This document shows positions 1-11,801 of a DNA stretch of 64,000 bases, piece after piece (the first letter of the stretch is position 1; the number at the start of each line of letters is the position of its first letter). The notes below the pieces were generated by a model. The model did no database searches. It worked only from the letters and a program-made list of their open reading frames with translations, and was not told the DNA's origin. Made by a program: the position numbers and the translations under genes. Source of the DNA: Cytidiella melzeri (Eukaryota; Basidiomycota; Agaricomycetes; Polyporales; Irpicaceae); contig JABYQR010000165.1 in assembly GCA_022592445.1 (NCBI GenBank), positions 32,799 to 96,798 of the forward strand. The letters run 5' to 3'.

Positions 1-1
1 C

Positions 2-73
2 CGCAAGTTCCAGAGCTGTGCCCCGTTTGCGTCAAGCAAGGCCGTAGATGAAGCGGTCAATTATGTCAACTGA
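2..73 (+). CDS. C-terminal tail of an unidentified protein, cut by window edge
   Basis: Reading frame 2 is open from the first base to a TGA at 71-73 and encodes about 23 residues ending in DEAVNYVN. The composition is ordinary and protein-like, and the following 800 bases show no further coding, so this may be the last exon of a gene lying to the left. No family can be named from so short a tail, and it could also be a chance frame. Confidence 0.25.
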   Translation, partial: RKFQSCAPFASSKAVDEAVNYVN

Positions 74-880
74 AGATGCTTTGTCGAGTCAATGGTGTCA
101 TGGACAAATTACTAGTAGTATCCTGTAGATTTTGAGCACACCGTTTGATTTCTACAATATACTAGATTCGATGTTTTTACACCTCTATCCATGCAAACGT
201 GTCTGTTCATGATCCTACAACGCTTCGGACGGTCACCTAAAAAACAGAGCACAGTTGATATCGACTCGTAAGCCCATGCTGTCTGCTACACCGTGACGAC
301 TGAATCCCGAGACTTCTCGGTAATCTCTGCATCCGCCCACCGTCAAAAGCACTAACGCCACTAACAGACCGTGACGGTACCTGGACGGACCCATCCGAGT
401 CAAATCACTTATACTAGTCAGAGCGTCCATTCGAGTCAAGTCAACGATGTTGGGCTACATAACTACATAGCTTGAGCTTCCCCAAATCACGTCAGCAAGC
501 CGGAGTAAAAAGAAAAATGGCAGCGGCAGGGGTAGTAACCGGGTAGCGACTCCCGGAAAGAATGATTAAAACTCCGGCCTGTTTACTTCAAGCCCGCGAA
601 CGAAACGAACACGGTCAAGAAGGGGAGATTTCCCTACAGTCAAAACCGGAACGCCGAGACGTCGACGGCGCTCCGAGTATATATAAAATGTCTAGAAAAG
701 GGGTTCCAAAAAATTCCCAAGAGAATTAATTACATACATATATACATACATATGGCTGTGTACATTGATTGCTGGAATATTACAAGCGCACGCTCAGGGT
801 CGAAACATTGACAGTGAAAATGAAAAACGATCAGTCAGAGGTACAGTACAGTAACAGCATCAGAGATTGTCCATATCAAA
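74..880. other. Intergenic region without recognisable gene
   Basis: About 0.8 kb between the putative upstream gene tail and the 3' end of the Tag1-like gene. It contains a TATATATAAAA stretch near 678-688 and an AT-rich run of tacata repeats near 731-752. Short frames in it have no protein-like features. Confidence 0.5.
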
Positions 881-2887
881 TCAAAGAGCAAGCTTTTTCT
901 TCCCGACGCGCACGCTACCTTCAAACGGCAGCCCACTCAATTCCATCTCGTCACTGCTACCGCCATGATCACCGAGCGGCAGCAGCCCGTCAACATTGAC
1001 GAGAACAGCAGCCACGCCTTCCACGCCTGCCAGGGCACCTTGACTGCCAAAAATGACCTGAACAAATGTTGAACCGGACACCATCAATGAATGTACATCT
1101 CAGATTGAGTAAGGTTTTGTTTCTACTGACCTTCCCGACAAAGCTGCGAAATTCGCGATCCCGCCCTGGGAGGACTTCTAATGGCACATCCACTATCTTG
1201 GCGAGAACCTCTACACTCGTCCCGCTATCTTCATCAGAGATCACTGGAAGACTTGACGAGAGTACCCAATCATCAGGCCTGATATGCGCAAAGGCATTTT
1301 CAGGCAACGGGTCCGGAAGTGGGTGAGGAGGAGGAAGACTAGACTGAGGAGCCCTGCCGCCGTCGCTATAGGCTAGTTCGGGAGACTTGGGTACTTCTCC
1401 GTCATAGATAAGAACGTCGGGAAGGACCTTCGTGACATTGATATTGACGTCTATGCCTTTAGGAAGTACGACACGGGCAAAGATGGTTCCGCTGGCTAAC
1501 ATCGTGGACCCGGAACTGGACGGCATGATCTTCATATCGCGGATGGTAACGTCCCGAAGGATTTGCGGCTTTGGTCGCTTGGCTGGAAAGACAGCTTCCA
1601 CGGTCAAAGCGGGGAACAGAGGCGACGAAATGGAGATATCAGTGTCTCGCAGTGAGACATAGTTGGCTATGAGCGCGGAAACTGTCGATGACGCGTTGTG
1701 AGACAAAGGCAGAACTGTGCCAGTGACAGATAATGAAATGTTTGGATGTGTAAGATTGAACGGCTCCGTGTATACCGTGGCAACGGGGATGAGACTAGGC
1801 GTTTTGTTGACGGCGGGGAGGAAGATGGTAAAAGGGAGCTTGGAGGGCGCATAATGCACAAAGTCCGGTATCGGATTGACGGCAGTCGCATTGGCAAATA
1901 GGCGTAGATTGGAATGACCGAGGTCAGTCTCAATTTTGAATGACTGCAGAGTCACCAAATCAGATGGTTCTGGCAGCGGGTCGTTATGGCCTGGAGGTGG
2001 TAGACCGGGGATTGCAGGGACTACGGCACAGTAATCAGCACGTATCATGACTCAGTGACAATGAACGTACTCTTGACACGCATTGGCATGCGAACATTTG
2101 TCCGAACAGCGCGCAGGCGAGATCTCCAGCTGCGTTCGTGCAATCCACCACCGTAGACAACAGCACGTTGTGTCTCGGAAATCATAACCAACGCACCATC
2201 CCGCCAACTCTCCCGGATAAATCGAGTGAGCGCGGACATATTCCTCGTTGGTGCCAAGGAAAGCGGTATGGTCATTGCCGTGAGCCATGAGTCATCTGGG
2301 GGTGGATTGGTAGTGAGGGGGATCTCCAAGGGCGGTATTGATACATTGACGAGCAGTTCGTGCGTTTGCCCTGAGTAAACCTCCACAGACGAAAGATTGA
2401 CTGATATGCGATCCACTTGACGAACGCCCCACCGGCCAACAGTTTTCCACATATACCTGAAAATGCCGTCTTCATCATCATCCTGAATGCCTATTACCGC
2501 AGCAGCATCTACTCCGACCCGCACTCGTATTTGCAGACATACAAAGCCGTCTGGCCCAACCCTCACAACGTCAAGTCCATCCGGTCCTCGGAACTTGACA
2601 GAGCGCTGTATTTGCTCTGGGGAGATGTCGGAGGCCCTGGAGCCGTAGGAATACGCCACAAGTATGACCAGTACAAGGGCAAATGTACAGAATCCTAGCG
2701 AGAATAGGAACACAGACAGGAGACGGGAGGCTAGATGGTGCCGTCGAGGTGGGAGGTCGTCGGCCTCCAGGCTGTGATTGCCTGAACTGGACGCTAGCAG
2801 CGGCGTAGTCTCGTCCAGGTGTTCAGGAATGGCGCGCCCCTTCCCCTTTGCTAGTACGCGGGCAGTGGCGTCCTCATTAGAGGCCAT
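881..2887 (-). CDS. Tag1-like vacuolar membrane glycoprotein (DUF3712-type), 3 exons
   Basis: Gene model complement(join(881..1057,1131..2020,2071..2887)), 627 aa, both introns GT-AG (50 and 73 bp) with frame kept. The start ATG at 2887 lies in a CACGATGG context; an in-frame ATG at 2986 is less likely. The short cytoplasmic N-terminus carries an acidic dileucine signal, DETTPLL (residues 25-31), the kind used for AP-3 sorting to the vacuole. One membrane span follows at about 57-79, then a roughly 540-residue luminal part with many N-x-S/T sites. This architecture matches fungal DUF3712 proteins related to yeast Tag1, a vacuolar membrane protein that ends autophagy in prolonged starvation; many fungal homologues carry the misleading name pre-rRNA processing protein. 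Family assignment rests on architecture; the autophagy role is inferred. Confidence 0.6.
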
Positions 2888-4516
2888 CGTGGCCGAAGGT
2901 GGAGGAGGTGCACAAATGGGCGCTCGTGTTGCCGCTTGGTCTGTGACATTACGGTGACTGTCACACAAGCTGGCCGACCGTGACATCGTGAGCGTCGTAC
3001 AACATGGTCACCATCTCTGAGGCACAAAGCACCCGTGAGGTACAAGTTGTTGTCTACTCTGTCTCAGTAAGCCCTGCCCACCATTTTTCTACCTGGATAA
3101 TGCCACCGTTAATCATGCGAGCGGCGTTCCAAAGCAGATGACGTCATCGCTGACAACGGCTCTAGGAGTACTTTAGTCCTTCAACTTAACCATTAGGGTG
3201 TAAAGTGTAATGAGTGGTATGAAGTTGCGGAGGTCGTGACTTGTAACTCTACGCAACTGGATTGATAGCCACGGTACTGACATACAGGAGCTCATACTCG
3301 GCACGGTCACACACAACATTTCTGCAACGGCAGTCGTCCATGAGCCTGTTGATGTGATCATTCTTACTGAAGCTCTATTGCTGCGTCAATTTAGGGGTCG
3401 ATACAGTACTACTCATGAGTATTCGACTAGCTCATGCCGCACTTCCTGTCCCCGGCTAGCTATTCTGTGGGTGCGCTATCCACAGCAACTGCACCCCTTG
3501 CGTCACGCTCGACACAAAGCCATCGTTTGAGTGTCAGTTGCTTGTCTGACTCCGAGTCTCAAACACCGTGACGCAGACGGTGGCTTAAAGTGGAAGCTGT
3601 GACCTTTGTGGCGCTCGGTTTTGGCGGCAATTCCCGTAGACCTTGTGTTACCTTTGTCGGACTGGAACTCTCATGTCCTTGGACACGACTCAGCATTTAA
3701 TCCTCATCATGCTCATATGGGTTACATGCACTCCTGGCTAATGCAACGGCTACTGCCAGCTCCTGCTAGTAGTAAGTGCTACGCACGCCTTTAACGTGAA
3801 TAGCGTAACGCACTGCTCCCATAAAAATACACCACGTGGAACACGTAGGTAGCGAGAGCATCTGAGCTTTGTAGGGCAAAGACACCGATCGACATTACCT
3901 CGGCAATGTGCGTATCTTTCATTTTGATCAACATATTCTCTTATACGATCGCCACACTAATTACAGCGATAGTCTTGCCTCGGGAAGGACGACAGTCTCT
4001 ATCACACTTCCAACTCCGAGTCAGATACAGAAACAGCGCGATACCAAAATTCGCTGGATAATCCGTCGCACGCCGACAGCAATGCCCTGATTGAAGATAG
4101 CAAGCTCTAGTCTTACTCCCAGACGTCAGGGAGACAGGAATACAACGACGAGACTAGTAGATTGCAGCGTCGTACTCCAAAGGGAAAATCTTGCGCTTCA
4201 TCGCTTCCATGCCTACAATAGGCATTGAGGTCATCCGGTGGTGACCTTCTATCCTTCAGTGTCCGAAGAGAATTGCGTAGCGGCGTTTGCTGGTGCTGTA
4301 AGTAATTCTCATCGTCTTTCAGAGCGGCAAGTGCCTTTTTCGATTTATTGCGACGTAAAGCATACTCATGCAATCCGTCGCGTGTTCAAAAATGACGTCC
4401 AAACCATATGGCAGCATTCTTCTCTTCCTCGAGAGCAGCACCTGAATGACAGGCATTTTCGCGCAGAACCGACATCGCCACATTCTCGACCACACGCTCG
4501 TCCTGCTGCCTTTCAA
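2888..4516. other. Intergenic region between divergent genes
   Basis: 1.6 kb separating the 5' end of the Tag1-like gene (minus) from the promoter of the aspartic protease (plus). Only short frames of 60-86 codons occur. None has a signal peptide, domain or splice pattern that would support a gene. No repeat shared with the rest of the window was noticed. Confidence 0.5.
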
Positions 4517-4523
4517 TATAAAA
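4517..4523 (+). promoter_or_regulatory. TATA box of the aspartic protease gene
   Basis: The sequence TATAAAAGGG starts 61 bp upstream of the protease ATG at 4578. This is a canonical TATA box at a distance that fits a short 5' leader. Confidence 0.6.
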
Positions 4524-4577
4524 GGGCCCACTCACTCTCTGCGAAGAGCAGCGGACTGCCCCAGACCTGCTACAATA

Positions 4578-6441
4578 ATGCTCCTCAACATCTCCCTCAC
4601 CGCAGCGGTTCTTCTCGCACTCGGCACGTCCGCGTCCTCCCTCGTGACTCGAAAGAGTCCCGTGACGGTCCCTCTCACCTGTCACTACAACTTCACCAGA
4701 GGATCCGACATCGCAGACATTGACAGAACTCGGTTTCGCACCCTTAGAGACCGCTCTGCTGTCAAGACCAGTCAAGCAGGCGTTTTTCCTGTGCCCGTCA
4801 CAAACTCGATCGTGACCTACACTGCAGAAGTGAGTCCCTCTCGCTCAGTCGTCGTCCCACGACTGAGTTTTTGTTGAGGTGGGGATTGGACAGCCCGCTA
4901 CGCTGCGTAAGCACAGTTGACTTTGATCCCACCGACATTCTCGCTAATCCTTGTCACAGATAACCTCCTCGTTGACACTGGGAGCTCGAACACCTGGATT
5001 GGTGCCAATAGCGTTTACAGCCCGAGTTCAAGTGCTACACCCACTGGGCGAATCTTTGTGCGTCGGAAAACCTTCTGCGTATGAAAGTCATCGCGAACTG
5101 ATATATCGAGATGTAGGAAGTTCAATACGGATCTGGTATTGTTTTCGGTGAGCACACCAGCGATGAACGTCATCAGGGTCATCACTCACAGTAGGCCTCA
5201 TTCACCTTAGGGGATTTATGGATCGACACGGTCACCTTGGGTAATAGCTTCGTCATTACCGGACAGGGAATCGGCGTCGCGGAACTCTCCGAGGGATTCA
5301 CCACCGTCGATGGTATTCTGGGGTGAGCGTTGTGATGTTTTTTTGATGCTGCTTTTGTTAAAGACGTCTCGTATAGCATTGGCCCTACGGACTTGACAGA
5401 GGGTATGTCTACAAGAAGCTATGTATCTGAGCAAACTGCTCATTGTGTGTATGTAGGTACTACTTCCGGTTTGGAGACCGTCCCCACTGTTACCGACACC
5501 GCATACTCCAATGGTTTACTGGACGAACGCCTAGTTGGAATCTCCTTCGAACCCGCAACCTCCGATTCTGACCCAAACGGCGAACTCACATTCGGTGGCG
5601 TGGACTCTGCAAAGTTCACCGGCGATATCAACTACATGTAAGTCCTAGCCAACGATAAAATCAACACCTCAACCGATCGGAGTTTCTCTTTTGTCCTTCT
5701 CTAGTCCTATCACGTCGACTTCGCCCGCAAGCTCTTACGTTGGAATTGACCAAGAGATCACGTACGGCTCTTCCCGACTGTCCATCCTACCCACCACGTC
5801 TGGTATCACAGACACGGGCACGACACTCATCCTGCTCTCACAAGGTACGTTCCATCCCCATCTCCGAGTCTTCTTACGCACCTCCTCCTGACTCGCTATA
5901 CCATGATAATAGCTGCGTTCAATTTATACACTGCAGCAACAGGTGCAGTGATGGATCAGACTACCGGGCTGTTACGTCTCACATCACCGCAGTACGCCGC
6001 ACTCGAGAGTCTGTACTTTACCATCGGCGGTGTAAGTTCCCTCTTCCTCTTATATAGCCTTCTGTACATCTCTGACATACTTTTTTTTTTACCTCGCTAT
6101 TAGGTCGAATACGAATTCACGGCGAACGCTCAAAGGTGGCCTGAAGCGGTAAGAGCCCCTCCTCCTCCTCACACACCCACTCATTTCCCTCGAACTCATT
6201 GTTTTTTTTGTTTTGTTTTTTTGTTTTTTGTTTTTCAAAATTATAGTTGAACGCGGGCATAGGAGGTACACAAGACGGGATATACCTCGTTGTCGGTAAC
6301 GCAGGGGACGACACCGGAGGTATCAACTTTATCAACGGGTACACGTTCCTCGAGAGGTTTTACACCGTGTATGACAGTGGCCCGGGAGCGTCGAGGTTTG
6401 GGATCGCAGAGACGCCGTACACTTTTGCGACGTCCAATTGA
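4578..6441 (+). CDS. Secreted aspartic protease, polyporopepsin-like (family A1), 11 exons
   Basis: Model join(4578..4829,4879..4906,4960..5057,5117..5147,5211..5322,5377..5402,5457..5637,5705..5844,5913..6031,6104..6148,6247..6441), 408 aa; all ten introns are GT-AG with consistent phase. Residues 1 to about 20 form a signal peptide and a propeptide follows. Catalytic motifs are DTGSS (Asp99), the flap YGSG (Tyr130) and the second DTGTT (Asp279). The length fits a precursor of the 340-residue polyporopepsin class (EC 3.4.23.29), endopeptidases secreted at acidic pH. Exon 2 is only 28 bp and exon 6 only 26 bp, which automatic callers often miss. Both catalytic aspartates are present and no frame break is seen, so it looks functional. 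A 59-bp intron (donor GTGCGT) was chosen for intron 3 over a 38-bp alternative because it aligns better with the family. Confidence 0.92.
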
Positions 6442-7003
6442 CGAGGCCGAAGTAGGGCGCGTTTTGTTGTGTGTGGTGTGTAGAGAGAATTGATGAGAAG
6501 AATAACTATGTGGTATGACGCGCGAGTTTCGTTGTGTGTGTGTGTGTGTGTGTTTTCTTTTCTTTTCTTTTCGCAAGACAAATACGGGCCGTGGGCAGAA
6601 TGCCCAAAGGCAGTGTGTCATAGTTTTTTTTTTCTCGCCTGTCCCGCGTTCACGCCCGCAAACTTGACCATCGAGCACTATCCCTCGAGCATTACCCATT
6701 ACAGAAAACTGCAGAAAACTGCAGAACTGACAATTTCTTTCCAGGTTTGAAAAGGCAGAAACATACATGCCCATGCATTGATTGCTACACTGCTATGCAA
6801 AAAAACGTCTTTCACGCGATGAAGTTCAATGTTTGAGTTCTGTGTGGGAAGCTCTATATATATCCCATTGGCCCCAACTAAAACATTCTGTGATATGCTG
6901 TGCAATTAGAGTGTATATAACAGAGGGTAAACAATGGGTACAATCATCGGTAAAATAACAAAAAAGTTATATTAGTTGACCTACCAATGTAAAGTCTGAT
7001 ATA
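6442..7003. other. 3' flank of protease gene with simple repeats
   Basis: Contains a (GT)n run at about 6532-6553 followed by a TTTTC-rich pyrimidine tract to about 6570. No coding signal. The region ends where the LTR-B terminus TGTCACAG starts at 7004. Confidence 0.6.
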
Positions 7004-7680
7004 TGTCACAGATTTTCAATGTTTCTACAAGACTTGCCTTACCAGGCAACGGTATTATTGGGAATATTGAAACGCTTATCTGGCGTCTATTTAGGTGCTT
7101 ATCCAGTAATTATCTGGCACTTATCAGGCGCTTATTCCAGCGCTTATTCTCAGTGCCTATCAATTGATGCGCTGATGCGCTCCTTTCCTTATCTGTGTAT
7201 CACATGATAGAACTCTCTGGAACATTCTGGAACATGCTGGAACCATGATGTCATAGTATAGAACATTCCATTAGATGATGTCATAGTTCTTAGAACCTTC
7301 TGGAAAAGTCTAGCCTTGTCTTAGAACAAGCTAGAACAAGTCTAGCCTTGGAGCTGGGTCATGGGGTCAGGTCATGGGGACAATTGCTATTGGTTGATTA
7401 TTGAAGTGGCACCACTAGGGCATAGGGCATGCTTAGTAAGGTAGATTACTTTGCTTACTCATGTAGGTATTAGGGGTCTTAGGGTAGTACCTGGGGTCCT
7501 CCCCTTCATGTAAATATAGAGGCACTCCTGAGGGCATATCCCCTCAGTCTTATCCACTCTGTTGAACCAGGACTACTCAGTACCCACCAGTACTTTGCTC
7601 ACCACCACTCGTACTCTTTATCTCACCACATCCCCCTCAAGTTAACCAACTTATCTGGTGAGTGTAGCATTACTGTTACA
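7004..7680 (+). mobile_element. LTR-B copy 1, 5' LTR of a truncated Gypsy-type element
   Basis: 677 bp beginning TGTCACAG and ending CTGTTACA, short imperfect inverted termini typical of an LTR. It is closely similar to the 726-bp LTR at 11076-11801; the length difference comes mainly from an internal array of GCGCTTATC-like units (about 7069-7150 here). No 5-bp duplication is visible at its two edges, and gag-like frames follow on the same strand. It is therefore read as the 5' LTR of an element that has lost its 3' half. Confidence 0.75.
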
Positions 7681-8257
7681 TTTGGATAAGACTGCCCCTA
7701 CTCCCTCACGTCTCTGGACGTGCTGGAGGTTTTCTTCCCCTTTCTTCTAGGTCTTGTGCCTGTGCGTGGGCCCCTTACAAATCCTCTAGACATAGAGTTA
7801 GCCGGACCATAGGCTTTAAGTGGTAGTCATGTCTAGGCTTTGCCTTGATATGCACAAGTTGAAATACCCTCTCGCCCAACACTTCTAGAGCTGATCAGAG
7901 CAGGGGTTGGCATTATGCCAACATGATGAAAGTGTGCCTCCCCACAGGCGATAGTGGAGTCTGGTGTCAGACGCTTGTTATAAGAGCTAGACAACAGGAC
8001 TAGAAACCCATGAGTGCCTAGGCACAAAGACGGGTAACTTGTTCTGGCCGGACTTAGGGTCAGTGTAATACTGATCCACCAACCATTTGCCACATGGATG
8101 GAACCGTGACAGAGATCCTATTCACCACCGGACCTGGAGAGAGAGTCCAGGCCGACGCCGGCACTACCCCACGCACACACAGGACCTCTCCTTTATGGAG
8201 ATTTGTTGCGCACACCACTGAGCTGACAAGCTCATTACACTTTGTCACACAGTCACC

Positions 8258-8611
8258 ATGCCACTCTCCCGCTACGTCGCTGCTAAGACAGGCCGCAAGG
8301 CTCCCTACTCCATTCCTGTCTGCAATGAAGTCACTGGACTTCAAGAACGCTTCGCAGTCTCCAAGGAGACTCTCAACAGGTTCAAAGACACCGGCAAGCC
8401 TCACCGTGTCAAGTACCCTGACAACAAACCTCTCATCAAGAGGATCGATCTCGAAGAGCAAGCTTGCACCACCATTGAGCATGAGGAGAACCAAGCTCGT
8501 ATGAGACAGCTCTCTAGCCTCATGTCCCAGCGAAGTCTTCTCGATAGAATTGAGAAGCAGGAGAAGAAGAAAGCTGAAAAGCTCACTCTTCTTCAGCGAA
8601 TCAAAGATTGA
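8258..8611 (+). CDS. Small basic coiled-coil-like protein in Gypsy leader
   Basis: 117 codons, ATG at 8258, TGA at 8609-8611. The product is very basic, and its C-terminal half is helical and charge-rich (about residues 65-117), suggesting a coiled coil with a KKAEKL-type end. It lies between the LTR-B leader and the gag frame of the same element and is probably transposon-encoded. No known domain was recognised. The longer antisense frame over the same bases is a shadow. Confidence 0.4.
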   Translation: MPLSRYVAAKTGRKAPYSIPVCNEVTGLQERFAVSKETLNRFKDTGKPHRVKYPDNKPLIKRIDLEEQACTTIEHEENQARMRQLSSLMSQRSLLDRIEKQEKKKAEKLTLLQRIKD

Positions 8612-9208
8612 AATAGTCGCACTCATGTTCCCACTCCCACTCCTCTTCCCTCCAATCTCCACTTCCGTAAGACGAAGCTTATGCTTTGTCAACAGGAGTT
8701 TGAACCCATGATCACAGCAGCCTGTCAAAGGCTTGAGCCTGTGCTCAACAAGCTAAACACTTCTTTCGCGAGTGGTGGCCAATCTCCGGATGCACAGCTC
8801 AACACTTGTTGCAAAAATGTTCAGCTGCTGATTGGTCGGGTCTACATGATAGAATAGTGATTCAAGGAGAATCATACAGACAAGATGTCAAATAGGGAAT
8901 GGAGAATGCTGAAAAAGGACTTAAAGAGTTTGGGTAGAATTAGTTTTGTGGATATTCATCGGAGATGGGGGTATATCCTAGAGTTACTATAAGGGCTGTT
9001 TGAAATGAACGCCTTTGTATATGCGGAAATGGAATAAAATGTATAGGCTGACAAGCCTCATTTTACTCAGAGACAACTTACTGAAAAGGATTTAATGTGT
9101 GAAAACAACTCTGACAAGAGTTCAATGTGTGAAAAGTGGTGTTTTCTCTTCTGCTTATACTAGAAATAGTATTTTGCTTATCCTTTGCTAACTAAGAAAT
9201 TAGAAGCA

Positions 9209-9811
9209 ATGGCCTCTCAATCCAACGCCAGATCTAGCGCTGCCCCTGCTGCCAACCTCACCCACTCGTTTCCTTTCAGGAAAATCACACCGATTGTCTA
9301 CAACCCTTCAGTTGAGAACTTTGAGCAGCACATATTCCACAACCTCAACATAGCCCAAAGGGCCTTCACTCGCACAGTTGAGGGAGAAGCAACTACGACC
9401 ATTGTTCACAACATGATAAACCAGATGGTTCTTATCTGGAATAATCAGCTGTCGTTGTTGGAGGATAACCTCCAGGAATACATCGATAAGGTCGCTCAAG
9501 ACCTATATTCACAGTCCACTGCTGACATGCAAGTCCAGCGGATGGACACTGACCTGGATATGGTCAAAACAACAATCACTAATGTGGTCAACCAGATCAA
9601 CCAGCTTCCCTTGTCTCAAGGACAAGGAGGATCCTCGCGCCAGCCCAAGATTGGCAAACCTCTGGAGTTCAACGGCACTGACGGCAAGGTCAAGTTCAAT
9701 GAGTGGTTGAACAAGATCTCTCTGGGGCTTGTCCACAAGAACATTGCTACAGACAGGCAACGTATTGCCGTTGCAATGAACTGGCTCTCAGGCGCGGCAG
9801 CTCAATACTAG
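9209..9811 (+). pseudogene. Gypsy gag polyprotein, N-terminal fragment
   Basis: About 200 codons from the ATG at 9209 (an in-frame codon at 9185 gives only 8 extra residues). The first 140 residues are helical and Gln/Asn-rich. From about residue 150 the sequence shows the start of a retrotransposon gag core (GKPLEFNGTDGKVKFNEW), typical of basidiomycete Gypsy elements. Translation ends at TAG 9809-9811 at the junction with repeat C. The rest of gag, the zinc knuckle and pol are missing, so this is a remnant. Confidence 0.6.
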
Positions 9812-10457
9812 TGTTAGCAAGGCCGGCAAGCGGCAAGTACAATTCCCAAAGATTGAATGAAATATTACTTTTTGCGCCAAATTTTCAAGTAAACTTGGTA
9901 CTGGTAGAAGCCTGAACAAGTAATTTTGTTGGGAATAGCTTCTCCAATGAGTAATGTATAGTAAGTTGGTGGTTTGCCTTCACTAGAGCACACAATCATT
10001 CATGAAAGAAGAGGGACTGTGCTGTATTGTTTGAAGTGCAACAATGGGTGGGAGTACAGGATTAAAACAAGTTTGTGGAGTGGAGCATGGAGATAAAGAT
10101 TGCTTGACATGCATCTTCTTCTTAATGGTGTTGAACTATGTTAAATAATCTAGATAAAATTTGGTAAACTGCAGGAGAAGGGTTACAAGTGATTATGTTG
10201 TTGATAGCAAATTGGATAAATCATATAGTGTGAAATAGTTAATTGCACCTGTGACTTTGTTACCAAAAACATCCTCAGTAAACAACTTTGTTCCTGGTAA
10301 GGATCTTGCCAAGCCATCTGGTCATGAATATTGGCTGTATTACGGGCATTTGCTATTGGTGACAACTTTGATATGCAACTTGATCTGGAATAAAGTGACT
10401 GTACTACAATTGATAAGTTTGGTTTCAGGAAAAGGAGCCATACATTGACGAAGGTAG
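9806..10457. repeat. Repeat C, left part of copy 1
   Basis: From about ACTAGTGTTAGCAAGGCCGG onward the sequence matches 51285-51885 (roughly 80-85% by eye, same orientation). It is interrupted by a solo LTR at 10458 and resumes at 11878. It is AT-rich, non-coding and of unknown class. Confidence 0.65.
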
Positions 10458-10663
10458 TGACACGGAGACAGGGCTCGACGTGACAAACAGGGACACGAAG
10501 TGGAAAACGACGAGGAGGTGGTGGCAGGCGTAGAGCACAATGCTTTCACCAGCTATCAGACTTTGTTTAAGTTGCTAGCCCAGTAAAGACCAAGAGGTCG
10601 AGATGGGGGCTAGGAGCGTACATTTAGCTGCTCATATAGACTTCAGGGACCTGCACACAGACC

Positions 10664-10903
10664 ATGTTGAGGGCAGGCTTTGCAAGAAGCCATGTGAACG
10701 AAAAACAAAAGAACTACCTAGAGGAGAACAATAGCTATTGTCTAGACCTTGCCAAGAACTCTACCCGTGAGAGAATCTATCTAAAAGGAGACCAACTATT
10801 GTATTCCATTCCCACACCTGTGAGAACATCCTTCCATAAAGAGAACAATAAGGAAAGAACAAAAGGAGTCCATGTGGACGTCATTTATGACATCAAACCC
10901 TAG
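10664..10903 (+). CDS. Small ORF inside LTR-A (copy 1)
   Basis: 79-codon frame starting MLRAGFARS and ending VIYDIKP. Nearly the same frame is open in LTR-A copy 3 (49628-49867), and a 75-codon version is open in copy 2 (minus, 13792-14019). Conservation could simply reflect the youth of the LTR copies, so protein status is uncertain. No domain was recognised. Confidence 0.25.
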   Translation: MLRAGFARSHVNEKQKNYLEENNSYCLDLAKNSTRERIYLKGDQLLYSIPTPVRTSFHKENNKERTKGVHVDVIYDIKP

Positions 10904-11075
10904 CTATGGGCTGAACCATGTGTCTGTAGCCATGTGGTCTTACTTAAGCTAAGTCACATGCCAGTGTGACGTAGTAGCAAGTAATGTGACCGTGTGGAGC
11001 ATCTAAGCCACGTGATACGGGCGCTTAATGGACGTGCAAAGGAGTTTGTGCAGAGAAGGTTGCAACTGAGCTGCA

Positions 11076-11801
11076 TGTCACAGATTTTCAATGTTTCTAC
11101 AAGACTTGCCTTACCAGGCAACGGTATTATTGGGAATATTTAAGCGCTTGTCAAGCGCTTATCCAGCGCTTATCCGGCGTCTATTTAGGCACTTATCCAG
11201 CGCTTATCTGGTGCTTATCAGGCGCCTATTCCAGCGCTTATTCTCAGTGCCTATCAATTGATGCGCTGATGCGCCTCCTGTCTCTGATGCGCTGATGTGC
11301 TCCTTTCCTTATCTGTGTATCACATGATAGAACTCTCTGGAACATTGTGGAACATGCTGGAACCATGATGTCATAGTATAGAACATTCCATTAGATGATG
11401 TCATAGTTCTTAGAACCTTCTGGAAAAGTCTAGCCTTGTCTTAGAACAAGCTAGAACAAGTCTAGCCTTGGAGCTGGGTCATGGGGTCAGGTCATGGGGA
11501 CAATTGCTATTGGTTGATTATTGAAGTGGCACCACTAGGGCATAGGGCATGCTTAGTAAGGTAGATTACTTCACTTACTCATGTAGGTATTAGGGGTCTT
11601 AGGGTAGTACCTGGGGTCTTCCCCTTCATGTATATATAGAGGCACTCCTGAGGGCATATCCCCTCAGTCTTATCCACTCTGTTGAACCAGGACTACTCAG
11701 TACCTCACAGTACTTCGCTCACCACACCTCTTACTCTCTATCTCCATCAATTCCCCCCAGTTTATCAACTTACCTGGTGAGTAGTAACCTTAACTGTTAC
11801 A
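11076..11801 (+). mobile_element. Solo LTR-B copy 2, nested in LTR-A
   Basis: 726 bp from TGTCACAG to CTGTTACA, flanked by the perfect direct repeat CTGCA (11071-11075 and 11802-11806). The LTR-A copy at 49355-50110 has a single CTGCA at the corresponding place (near 50035), so it shows the empty site. This proves insertion of LTR-B into LTR-A, followed by LTR-LTR recombination that left only one LTR. Confidence 0.9.

Larger units (their letters stand above)
7681..9811 (+). mobile_element. Internal 5' part of Gypsy-type retrotransposon, truncated
   Basis: Leader plus two frames (8258-8611 and 9209-9811) downstream of LTR-B. No protease, reverse transcriptase or integrase is present. The gag frame stops exactly where another repeat (repeat C) begins near 9806, so the element was cut by insertion or deletion there. 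No convincing tRNA primer-binding site could be recognised directly after 7680. Confidence 0.6.

Noticed and set aside
6241..6774. 177-codon minus-strand frame over the protease 3' end
   Set aside because: Antisense to the last exon and translates the GT simple repeat into poly His-Thr; artefact.
8060..8728. 222-codon minus-strand frame
   Set aside because: Antisense to the Gypsy leader frame and crosses its leader; no domain, and composition mirrors the plus-strand gene.
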